64,000 nucleotides of DNA, taken from Lineus longissimus. Taxonomy: Eukaryota; Nemertea; Pilidiophora; Heteronemertea; Lineidae. The notes under the pieces were generated by a model that made no database searches, was not told where the DNA came from, and worked only from the letters and a program-made list of their open reading frames with translations. This document shows positions 26,651-38,770 of the stretch, piece after piece. Each line of letters begins with the position of its first letter. Position 1 is the first letter of the stretch. Both the position numbers and the translations under genes were made by a program. The DNA is taken from contig NC_088322.1 in the NCBI RefSeq assembly GCF_910592395.1, positions 1,238,001-1,302,000 of the forward strand. The letters run 5' to 3'.

Positions 26651-29600
26651 ACATTTAGATACCTAAAAAGAGTGTCCAAGTATCTAGGTATCCACACACT
26701 TATAGCTCAGTTTCTGAATAGCCTACGAGGACGTTAAGAGCGTGCTCTGACTAAGAGTGCTTCGTGAATACGGCCCTGGACACCCGGACACTTAGATACC
26801 TAAAAAGAGTGTCCAAGTATCTAGGTATCCACACACTTATAGCTCAGTTTCTGAATAGCCTACGAGGACGCTAAGAGCGTGCTCTGACTAAGAGTGCTTC
26901 GTGAATACGGCCCTGGACACCCGGACACTTAGATATCTAAAAAGAGTGTCCAAGTATCTAGGTATCCACATACTTATAGCTCAGTTTCTGAATAGCCTAC
27001 GAGGACGCTAAGAGCGTGCTCTGACTAAGAGTGCTTCGTGAATACGGCCCTGGACACCCGGACACTTAGATACCTAAAAAGAGTGTCCAAGTATCTAGGT
27101 ATCCACACACTTATAGCTCAGTTTCTGAATAGCCTACGAGGACGCTAAGAGCGTGCTCTGACTAAGAGTGCTTCGTGAATACGGCCCTGGACACCCGGAC
27201 ACTTAGATACCTAAAAAGAGTGTCCAAGTATCTAGGTATCCACACACTTATAGCTCAGTTTCTGAATACCCTACGAGGACGCTAAGAGCGTGCTCTGACT
27301 AAGAGTGCTTCGTGAATACGGCCCTGGACACCCGGACACTTAGATACCTAAAAAGAGTGTCCAAGTATCTAGGTATCCACACACTTATAGCTCAGTTTCT
27401 GAATAGCCTACGAGGACTAGTGCTTCGTGAATACGGCCCTGGACACCCGGACACTTAGATACCTAAAAAGAGTGTCCAAGTATCTAGGTATCCACACACT
27501 TATAGCTCAGTTTCTGAATAGCCTACGAGGACGCTAAGAGCGTGCTCTGACTAAGAGTGCTTCGTGAATACGGCCCTGGACACCCGGACACTTAGATACC
27601 TAAAAAGAGTGTCGAAGTATCTAGGTATCCACACACTTATAGCTCAGTTTCTGAATAGCCTACGATGACGCTAAGAGCGTGCTCTGACTAAGGGTGCTTT
27701 GTGAATACGGCCCTGGACACCCGGACACTTAGATGCCTAAAAAGAGTGTCCAAGTATCTAGGTATCCACACACTTATAGCTCAGTTTCTGAATAGCCTAC
27801 GAGGACGCTAAGAGCGTGCTCTGACAAAGGGTGCTTCGTGAATACGGCCCTGGACACCCGGACACTTAGATACCTAAACAAGTGTCCAAGTATCCAGGTA
27901 TCCACACACTTATAGCTCAGTTTCTGAATAGCCTACGAGGACGCTAAGAGCGTGCTCTGACAAATAGTGCTTCGTGAATACGGCCCTGGACACCCGGACA
28001 CTTAGATACCTAAAAAGAGTGTCCAAGTATCTAGGTATCCACACGCTTATAGCTCAGTTTCTGAATAGCCTACGAGGACGCTAAGAGCATGCTCTGACTA
28101 AGGGTGCTTCGTGAATACGGCCCTGGACACCCGGTCACTTAGATACCTAAAAAGAGTTTCCAAGTATCTAGGTATCCACACACTTATAGCTCAGTTTCTG
28201 AATAGCCTACGAGGACTAGTGCTTCGTGAATACGGCCCTGGACACCCGGACACTTAGATACCTAAAAAGAGTGTCCAAGTATCTAGGTATCCACACACTT
28301 ATAGCTCAGTTTCTGAATAGCCTACGAGGACACTAAGAGCGTGCTCTGACTAAGAGTGCTTCGTGAATACGGCCCTGGACACCCGGACACTTAGATACCT
28401 AAAAAGAGTGTCCAAGTATCTAGGTATCCACACACTTATAGCTCAGTTTCTGAATAGCCTACGAGGACGCTAAGAGCGTGCTCTGACTAAGAGTGCTTCG
28501 TGAATACGGCCCTGGACACCCGGACACTTAGATACCTAAAAAGAGTGTCCAAGTATCTAGGTATCCACACACTTATAGCTCAGTTTCTGAATAGCCTACG
28601 AGGACGCTAAGAGCGTGCTCTGACTAAGAGTGCTTCGTGAATACGGCCCTGGACACCCGGACACTTTGATACCTAAAAAGAGTGTCCAAGTATCTAGGTA
28701 TCCACACACTTATAGCTCAGTTTCTGAATAGCCTACGAGGACGCTAAGAGCGTGCTCTGACTAAGAGTGCTTCGTGAATACAGCCCTGGACACCCGGACA
28801 CTTAGATACCTAAAAAGAGTGTCCAAGTATCTAGGTATCCACACACTTATAGCTCAGTTTCTGAATAGCCTACGAGGACGCTAAGAGCGTGCTCTGACTA
28901 AGAGTGCTTCGTGAATACGGCCCTGGACACCCGGACATTTAGATACCTAAAAAGAGTGTCCAAGTATCTAGGTATCCACACACTTATAGCTCAGTTTCTG
29001 AATAGCCTACGAGGACGTTAAGAGCGTGCTCTGACTAAGAGTGCTTCGTGAATACGGCCCTGGACACCCGGACACTTAGATACCTAAAAAGAGTGTCCAA
29101 GTATCTAGGTATCCACACACTTATAGCTCAGTTTCTGAATAGCCTACGAGGACGCTAAGAGCGTGCTCTGACTAAGAGTGCTTCGTGAATACGGCCCTGG
29201 ACACCCGGACACTTAGATATCTAAAAAGAGTGTCCAAGTATCTAGGTATCCACACACTTATAGCTCAGTTTCTGAATAGCCTACGAGGACGCTAAGAGCG
29301 TGCTCTGACTAAGAGTGCTTCGTGAATACGGCCCTGGACACCCGGACACTTAGATACCTAAAAAGAGTGTCCAAGTATCTAGGTATCCACACACTTATAG
29401 CTCAGTTTCTGAATAGCCTACGAGGACGCTAAGAGCGTGCTCTGACTAAGAGTGCTTCGTGAATACGGCCCTGGACACCCGGACACTTAGATACCTAAAA
29501 AGAGTGTCCAAGTATCTAGGTATCCACACACTTATAGCTCAGTTTCTGAATACCCTACGAGGACGCTAAGAGCGTGCTCTGACTAAGAGTGCTTCGTGAA

Positions 29601-32600
29601 TACGGCCCTGGACACCCGGACACTTAGATACCTAAAAAGAGTGTCCAAGTATCTAGGTATCCACACACTTATAGCTCAGTTTCTGAATAGCCTACGAGGA
29701 CTAGTGCTTCGTGAATACGGCCCTGGACACCCGGACACTTAGATACCTAAAAAGAGTGTCCAAGTATCTAGGTATCCACACACTTATAGCTCAGTTTCTG
29801 AATAGCCTACGAGGACGCTAAGAGCGTGCTCTGACTAAGAGTGCTTCGTGAATACGGCCCTGGACACCCGGACACTTAGATACCTAAAAAGAGTGTCCAA
29901 GTATCTAGGTATCCACACACTTATAGCTCAGTTTCTGAATAGCCTACGATGACGCTAAGAGCGTGCTCTGACTAAGGGTGCTTTGTGAATACGGCCCTGG
30001 ACACCCGGACACTTAGATGCCTAAAAAGAGTGTCCAAGTATCTAGGTATCCACACACTTATAGCTCAGTTTCTGAATAGCCTACGAGGACGCTAAGAGCG
30101 TGCTCTGACAAATAGTGCTTTGTGAATACGGCCCTGGACACCCGGACACTTAGATACCTAAACAAGTGTCCAAGTATCCAGGTATCCACACACTTATAGC
30201 TCAGTTTCTGAATAGCCTACGAGGACGCTAAGAGCGTGCTCTGACAAATAGTGCTTCGTGAATACGGCCCTGGACACCCGGACACTTAGATACCTAAAAA
30301 GAGTGTCCAAGTATCTAGGTATCCACACGCTTATAGCTCAGTTTCTGAATAGCCTACGAGGACGCTAAGAGCATGCTCTGACTAAGGGTGCTTCGTGAAT
30401 ATGGCCCTGGACACCCGGTCACTTAGATATCTAAAAAGAGTTTCCAAGTATCTAGGTATCCACACACTTATAGCTCAGTTTCTGAATAGCCTACGAGGAC
30501 TAGTGCTTCGTGAATACGGCCCTGGACACCCGGACACTTAGATACCTAAAAAGAGTGTCCAAGTATCTAGGTATCCACACACTTATAGCTCAGTTTCTGA
30601 ATAGCCTACGAGGACGCTAAGAGCGTGCTCTGACTAAGAGTGCTTCGTGAATACGGCCCTGGACACCCGGACACTTAGATACCTAAAAAGAGTGTCCAAG
30701 TATCTAGGTATCCACACACTTATAGCTCAGTTTCTGAATAGCCTACGAGGACGCTAAGAGCGTGCTCTGACTAAGAGTGCTTCGTGAATACGGCCCTGGA
30801 CACCCGGACACTTAGATACCTAAAAAGAGTGTCCAAGTATCTAGGTATCCACACACTTATAGCTCAGTTTCTGAATAGCCTACGAGGACGCTAAGAGCGT
30901 GCTCTGACTAAGAGTGCTTCGTGAATACGGCCCTGGACACCCGGACACTTTGATACCTAAAAAGAGTGTCCAAGTATCTAGGTATCCACACACTTATAGC
31001 TCAGTTTCTGAATAGCCTACGAGGACGCTAAGAGCGTGCTCTGACTAAGAGTGCTTCGTGAATACAGCCCTGGACACCCGGACACTTAGATACCTAAAAA
31101 GAGTGTCCAAGTATCTAGGTATCCACACACTTATAGCTCAGTTTCTGAATAGCCTACGAGGACGCTAAGAGCGTGCTCTGACTAAGAGTGCTTCGTGAAT
31201 ACGGCCCTGGACACCCGGACATTTAGATACCTAAAAAGAGTGTCCAAGTATCTAGGTATCCACACACTTATAGCTCAGTTTCTGAATAGCCTACGAGGAC
31301 GTTAAGAGCGTGCTCTGACTAAGAGTGCTTCGTGAATACGGCCCTGGACACCCGGACACTTAGATACCTAAAAAGAGTGTCCAAGTATCTAGGTATCCAC
31401 ACACTTATAGCTCAGTTTCTGAATAGCCTACGAGGACGCTAAGAGCGTGCTCTGACTAAGAGTGCTTCGTGAATACGGCCCTGGACACCCGGACACTTAG
31501 ATATCTAAAAAGAGTGTCCAAGTATCTAGGTATCCACACACTTATAGCTCAGTTTCTGAATAGCCTACGAGGACGCTAAGAGCATGCTCTGACTAAGAGT
31601 GCTTCGTGAATACGGCCCTGGACACCCGGACACTTAGATACCTAAAAAGAGTGTCCAAGTATCTAGGTATCCACACACTTATAGCTCAGTTTCTGAATAG
31701 CCTACGAGGACGCTAAGAGCGTGCTCTGACTAAGAGTGCTTCGTGAATACGGCCCTGGACACCCGGACACTTAGATACCTAAAAAGAGTGTCCAAGTATC
31801 TAGGTATCCACACACTTATAGCTCAGTTTCTGAATACCCTACGAGGACGCTAAGAGCGTGCTCTGACTAAGAGTGCTTCGTGAATACGGCCCTGGACACC
31901 CGGACACTTAGATACCTAAAAAGAGTGTCCAAGTATCTAGGTATCCACACACTTATAGCTCAGTTTCTGAATAGCCTACGAGGACTAGTGCTTCGTGAAT
32001 ACGGCCCTGGACACCCGGACACTTAGATACCTAAAAAGAGTGTCCAAGTATCTAGGTATCCACACACTTATAGCTCAGTTTCTGAATAGCCTACGAGGAC
32101 GCTAAGAGCGTGCTCTGACTAAGAGTGCTTCGTGAATACGGCCCTGGACACCCGGACACTTAGATACCTAAAAAGAGTGTCCAAGTATCTAGGTATCCAC
32201 ACACTTATAGCTCAGTTTCTGAATAGCCTACGATGACGCTAAGAGCGTGCTCTGACTAAGGGTGCTTTGTGAATACGGCCCTGGACACCCGGACACTTAG
32301 ATGCCTAAAAAGAGTGTCCAAGTATCTAGGTATCCACACACTTATAGCTCAGTTTCTGAATAGCCTACGAGGACGCTAAGAGCGTGCTCTGACTAAGGGT
32401 GCTTCGTGAATACGGCCCTGGACACCCGGACACTTAGATACCTAAACAAGTGTCCAAGTATCCAGGTATCCACACACTTATAGCTCAGTTTCTGAATAGC
32501 CTACGAGGACGCTAAGAGCGTGCTCTGACAAATAGTGCTTCGTGAATACGGCCCTGGACACCCGGACACTTAGATACCTAAAAAGAGTGTCCAAGTATCT

Positions 32601-35080
32601 AGGTATCCACACGCTTATAGCTCAGTTTCTGAATAGCCTACGAGGACGCTAAGAGCATGCTCTGACTAAGGGTGCTTCGTGAATATGGCCCTGGACACCC
32701 GGTCACTTAGATATCTAAAAAGAGTTTCCTAGTATCTAGGTATCCACACACTTATAGCTCAGTTTCTGAATAGCCTACGAGGACTAGTGCTTCGTGAATA
32801 CGGCCCTGGACACCCGGACACTTAGATACCTAAAAAGAGTGTCCAAGTATCTAGGTATCCACACACTTATAGCTCAGTTTCTGAATAGCCTACGAGGACG
32901 CTAAGAGCGTGCTCTGACTAAGAGTGCTTCGTGAATACGGCCCTGGACACCCGGACACTTAGATACCTAAAAAGAGTGTCCAAGTATCTAGGTATCCACA
33001 CACTTATAGCTCAGTTTCTGAATAGCCTACGAGGACGCTAAGAGCGTGCTCTGACTAAGAGTGCTTCATGAATACGGCCCTGGACACCCGGACACTTAGA
33101 TACCTAAAAAGAGTGTCCAAGTATCTAGGTATCCACACACTTATAGCTCAGTTTCTGAATAGCCTACGAGGACGCTAAGAGCGTGCTCTGACTAAGAGTG
33201 CTTCGTGAATACGGCCCTGGACACCCAGACACTTTGATACCTAGAAAGAGTGTCCAAGTATCTAGGTATCCACACACTTATAGCTCAGTTTCTGAATAGC
33301 CTACAAGGACGCTAAGAGCGTGCTCTGACTAAGAGTGCTTCGTGAATACAGCCCTGGACACCCGGACACTTAGATACCTAAAAAGAGTGTCCAAGTATCT
33401 AGGTATCCACACACTTATAGCTCAGTTTCTGAATAGCCTACGAGGACGCTAAGAGCGTGCTCTGACTAAGAGTGCTTCGTGAATACGGCCCTGGACACCC
33501 GGACATTTAGATACCTAAAAAGAGTGTCCAAGTATCTAGGTATCCACACACTTATAGCTCAGTTTCTGAATAGCCTACGAGGACGTTAAGAGCGTGCTCT
33601 GACTAAGAGTGCTTCGTGAATACGGCCCTGGACACCCGGACACTTAGATACCTAAAAAGAGTGTCCAAGTATCTAGGTATCCACACACTTATAGCTCAGT
33701 TTCTGAATAGCCTACGAGGACGCTAAGAGCGTGCTCTGACTAAGAGTGCTTCGTGAATACGGCCCTGGACACCCGGACACTTAGATATCTAAAAAGAGTG
33801 TCCAAGTATCTAGGTATCGTAACACTTATAGCTCAGTTTCTGAATAGCCTACGAGGACGCTAAGAGCGTGCTCTGACTAAGAGTGCTTCGTGAATACGGC
33901 CCTGGACACCCGGACACTTAGATACCTAAAAAGAGTGTCCAAGTATCTAGGTATCCACACACTTATAGCTCAGTTTCTGAATAGCCTACGAGGACGCTAA
34001 GAGCGTGCTCTGACTAAAAGTGCTTCGTGAATACGGCCCTGGACACCCGGACACTTAGATACCTAAAAAGAGTGTCCAAGTATCTAGGTATCCACACACT
34101 TATAGCTCAGTTTCTGAATACCCTACGAGGCCGCTAAGAGCGTGCTCTGACTAAGAGTGCTTCGTGAATACGGCCCTGGACACCCGGACACTTAGATACC
34201 TAAAAAGAGTGTCCAAGTATCTAGGTATCCACACACTTATAGCTCAGTTTCTGAATAGCCTACGAGGACTAGTGCTTCGTGAATACGGCCCTGGACACCC
34301 GGACACTTAGATACCTAAAAAGAGTGTCCAAGTATCTAGGTATCCACACACTTATAGCTCAGTTTCTGAATAGCCTACGAGGACGCTAAGAGCGTGCTCT
34401 GACTAAGAGTGCTTCGTGAATACGGCCCTGGACACCCGGACACTTAGATACCTAAAAAGAGTGTCCAAGTATCTAGGTATCCACACACTTATAGCTCAGT
34501 TTCTGAATAGCCTACGATGACACTAAGAGCGTGCTCTGACTAAGGGTGCTTTGTGAATACGGCCCTGGACACCCGGACACTTAGATGCCTAAAAAGAGTG
34601 TCCAAGTATCTAGGTATCCACACACTTATAGCTCAGTTTCTGAATAGCCTACGAGGACGCTAAGAGCGTGCTCTGACTAAGGGTGCTTCGTGAATACGGC
34701 CCTGGACACCCGGACACTTAGATACCTAAACAAGTGTCCAAGTATCCAGGTATCCACACACTTATAGCTCAGTTTCTGAATAGCCTACGAGGACGCTAAG
34801 AGCGTGCTCTGACAAATAGTGCTTCGTGAATACGGCCCTGGACACCCGGACACTTAGATACCTAAAAAGAGTGTCCAAGTATCTAGGTATCCACACGCTT
34901 ATAGCTCAGTTTCTGAATAGCCTACGAGGACGCTAAGAGCATGCTCTGACTAAGGGTGCTTCGTGAATACGGCCCTGGACACCCGGTCACTTAGATACCT
35001 AAAAAGAGTGTCCAAGTATCTAGGTATCCACACACTTATAGCTCAGTTTCTGAATAGCCTACGAGGACTAGTGCTTCGTG
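26651..35080 (+). repeat. 17-monomer higher-order repeat, 2,284 bp, about 3.7 copies
   Basis: Marker ACATTT lies at 26,651, 28,935, 31,219 and 33,503, each 2,284 bp apart. Both ACTAGT units repeat with the same spacing (27,416/29,700/31,984/34,268 and 28,215/30,499/32,783/35,067). The length is explained exactly by 17 monomers (2,329 bp) less two 22-bp deletions and the one base lost in CTAAACAAG. Other in-phase marks are GATATCTAAA, CGATGACG with CTTTGTG, GATGCC, CACGCTT with GAGCATGC, and GGTCACTTAG. The copies differ at a few sites, for example GACAAAGGGTG, GACAAATAGTG or GACTAAGGGTG in the same slot. Phase starts between about 26,540 and 26,651 and is lost after about 35,080, before the CACTTTGAT and ACAGCCC monomers. 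Confidence 0.93.
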
Positions 35081-36729
35081 AATACGGCCATGGACACCCG
35101 GACACTTAGATACCTAAAAAGAGTGTCCAAGTATCTAGGTATCCACACACTTATAGCTCAGTTTCTGAATAGCCTACGAGGACGCTAAGAGCGTGCTCTG
35201 ACTAAGGGTGCTTTGTGAATACGGCCCTGGACACCCGGACACTTAAATACCTAAAAAGAGTGTCCAAGTATCTAGGTATCCACACACTTATAGCTCAGTT
35301 TCTGAATAGCCTACGAGGATGCTAAGAGCGTACTCTGACTAAGAGTGCTTCGTGAATACGGCCCTGGACAACCGGACACTTAGATACCTAAAAAAAGTGT
35401 CCAAGTATCTAGGTATCCACACACTTATAGCTCAGTTTCTGAATAGCCTACGAGGACGCTAAGAGCGTGCTCTGACAAAGAGTGCTTCGTGAATACGGCC
35501 CTGGACACCCGGACACTTAGATACCTAAAAAGAGTGTCCAAGTATCTAGGTATCCACACGCTTATAGCTCAGTTTCTGAATAGCCTACGAGGACGCTAAG
35601 AGCGTGCTCTGACAAAGAGTGCTTCGTGAATACGGCCCTGGACACCCGGACAGTTTGATACCTAAAAAGAGTGTCCAAGTATCTAGGTATCCACACACTT
35701 ATAGCTCAGTTTCTGAATAGCCTACGAGGACGCTAAGAGCGTGCTCTGACTAAGAGTGCTTCGTGAATACGGCCCTGCACACCCGGACACTTAGATACCT
35801 AAAAAGAGTGTCTAAATATCTAGGTATCCACACACTTATAGCTCAGTTTCTGAATAGCCTACGAGGACGCTAAGAGCGTGCTCTGACTAAGGGTGCTTCG
35901 TGAATACGGCCCTGGACACCCGGACCCTTAGATACCTAAAAAGAGTTTCCAAGTATCTAGGTATCCACACACTTATAGTTCAGTTTCTGAATAGCCTACG
36001 AGGACGTTAAGAGCGTACTCTGACTAAGAGTGCTTCTTGAATACGGCCCTGGACACCCGGACACTTAGATACCTAAAAAGAGTGTCAAAGTATCTAGGTA
36101 TCCACACGCTTATAGCTCAGTTTCTGAATAGCCTACGAGGACGCTAAGAGCGTGCTCTGACTAAGGGTGCTTCGTGAATACGGCCCTGGACAACCGTACA
36201 CTTATATACCTAAAAAGAGTTTCCAAGTATCTAGGTATCCACACACTTAGAGCTCAGTTTCTGAATAGCCTACGAGGACGCTAAGAGCGTGCTCTGACTA
36301 AGAGTGCTTCGTGAATACGGCCCTGGACACCCGGACATTTAGATACCTAAAAAGAGTGTCCAAGTATCTAGGTATCCACACACTTATAGCTCAGTTTCTG
36401 AATAGCCTACGAGGACGTTAAGAGCGTGCTCTGACTAAGAGTGCTTCGTGAATACGGCCCTGGACACCCGGACACTTAGATATCTAAAAAGAGTGTCCAA
36501 GTATCTAGGTATCCACACACTTATATCTCAGTTTCTGAATAGCCTACGAGGACGCTAAGAGCGTGCTCTGACTAAGAGTGCTTCGTGAATACGGCCCTGG
36601 ACACCCGGACACTTAGATACCTAAAAAGAGTGTCCAAGTATCTAGGTATCCACACACTTATAGCTCAGTTTCTGAATAGCCTACGAGGCCGCTAAGAGCG
36701 TGCTCTGACTAAGAGTGCTTCGTGAATAT

Positions 36730-38770
36730 GGCCCTGGACACCCGGACACTTAGATGCCTAAAAAGAGTGTCCAAGTATCTAGGTATCCACACACATATAG
36801 CTCAGTTTCTCAATAGCCTACGAGGACGCTAAGAGCGTGCTCTGACTAAGAGTGCTTCGTGAATACGGCCCTGGACACCCGGAACTTAGATACCTAAAAA
36901 GAGTGTCCAAGTATCTAGGTATCCACACACTTATAGCTCAGTTTCAGAATAGCCTACGAGGACGCTAAGAGCGTGCTCTGACTAAGAGTGCTTCGTGAAT
37001 ACCGCCCTGGACACCCGGACACTTAGATACCTAAAAAGGGTGTCCAAGTATCTAGGTATCCACACACTTATAGCTCAGTTGCTGAATAGCCTACGAGGAC
37101 GCAGTGTCCAAGTATCTAGGTATCCACACACTTATAGCTCAGTTTCTCAATAGCCTACGAGGATGCTAAGAGCGTGCTCTGACTAAGAGTGCTTCGTGAA
37201 TACGGCCCTGGACACCCGGACACTTAGATACCTAAAAAGAGTGTCCAAGTATCTAGGTATCCACACACTTATAGCTCAGTTTCAGAATAGCCTACGAGGA
37301 CGCTAGGAGCGTGCTCTGACTAAGAGTGCTTCGTGAATACCGCCCTGGACACCCGGACACTTAGATACCTAAAAGGAGTGTCCAAGTATCTAGGTATCCA
37401 CACACTTATAGCTCAGTTTCTGAATAGCCTACGAGGACGCTAAGAGCGTGCTCTGACTAAGAGTGATTCGTGAATATGGCCCTGGACACCCGGACACTTA
37501 GATACCTAAAAAGAGTGTCCAAGTATCTAGGTATCCACATACTTATAGCTCAGTTTCTGAATAGCCTACGAGGACGCTAAGAGCGTGCTCTGACTAAGAG
37601 TGCTTCGTAAATACTGCCCTGGACACCCGGACACTTAGATACCTAAAAAGAGTGTCCAAGTATCTAGGTATCCACACACTTATAGCTCAGTTTCTGAATA
37701 GCCTACGTGGACGCTAAGAGCGTGCTCTGACTAAGAGTGCTTCGTGAATACGGCCCTGGACACCCGGACACTTAGATACCTAAAAAGAGTGTCCAAGTAT
37801 CTAGGTATCCACACACTTATAGCTCAGTTTCAGAATAGCCTACGAGGACGCTAAGAGCGTGCTCTGACTAAGAGTGCTTCGTGAATACCGCCCTGGACAC
37901 CCGGACACTTAGATACCTAAAAAGGGTGTCCAAGTATCTAGGTATCCACACACTTATAGCTCAGTTGCTGAATAGCCTACGAGGACGCAGTGTCCAAGTA
38001 TCTAGGTATCCACACACTTATAGCTCAGTTTCTCAATAGCCTAAGAGGATGCTAAGAGCGTGCTCTGACTAAGAGTGCTTCGTGAATACGGCCCTGGACA
38101 CCCGGACATTTAGATACCTAAAAAGAGTGTCCAAGTATCTAGGTATCCACACACTTATAGCTCAGTTTCAGAATAGCCTACGAGGACGCTAGGAGCGCGC
38201 TCTGACTAAGAGTGCTTCGTGAATGCCGCCCTGGACACCCGGACACTTAGATACCTAAAAAGGGTGTCCAAGTATCTAGGTATCCACACACTTATAGCTC
38301 AGTTGCTGAATAGCCTACGAGGACGCTAAGAGCGTGCTCTGACTCAGAGTGCTTCGTGAATACGGCCCTGAACACCCGGACACTTAGATACCTAAAAAGA
38401 GTGTCCAAGTATCTAGGTATCCACACACTTATAGCTCAGTTTCTGAATAGCCTACGAGGACGCTAAGAGCGTGCTCTGACTAAGAGTGCTTCGTGAATAT
38501 GGCCCTGGACACCCGGACACTTTGATACCTAAAAAGAGTGTCCAAGTATCTAGGTATCCACACACTTATAGCTCAGTTTCTGAATAGCCTACGAGGACGC
38601 TAAGAGCGTGCTCTGACTAAGAGTGCTTCGTGAATACGGCCCTGGACACCCGGACACTTAGATACCTCAAAAGGGTGTCCAAGTATCTAGGTATCCACAC
38701 AGTTATAGCTCAGTTGCTGAATAGCCTACGAGGAGGTTAAGAGCGTGCTCTGACTAAGAGTGCTTCGTGA
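36730..38770 (+). repeat. Left-type island inside the right-type domain
   Basis: This stretch reverts to left-type markers: GATGCC followed by CTCAAT (36,754 onward), CGGAACTTAG at 36,880, CAGAAT with TACCGCCC, GTTGCTG, and truncated units at 37,103 and 37,989. The first part matches 18.95-19.28 kb, with CGGAACTTAG to truncated unit 223 bp in both places. The rest matches 21.9-23.3 kb. The island is therefore a mosaic of two left-domain sources, followed by right-type monomers in the same order as at 23.4 kb. This is best explained by block transfer or unequal exchange within the array. Confidence 0.75.

Larger units (their letters stand above)
412..37988 (+). repeat. Thirteen truncated 64-bp monomers (73-bp internal deletion)
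   Basis: In these units GAGGACGC (or GAGGACAC) joins directly to AGTGTCC, skipping the end of one monomer and the start of the next. The last base before each junction is at 485, 7,397, 8,762, 11,428, 14,232, 15,940, 17,237, 18,260, 19,283, 21,948, 22,697, 37,102 and 37,988. All thirteen sit in the monomer variant with GTTGCTG. Nearly all are followed by a monomer with CTCAAT and GAGGATG (exceptions: the unit at 14,232, and 19,283, which keeps GACG). That linkage points to one deletion event later copied as a cassette of several monomers. None occurs after about 38.0 kb. Confidence 0.9.
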
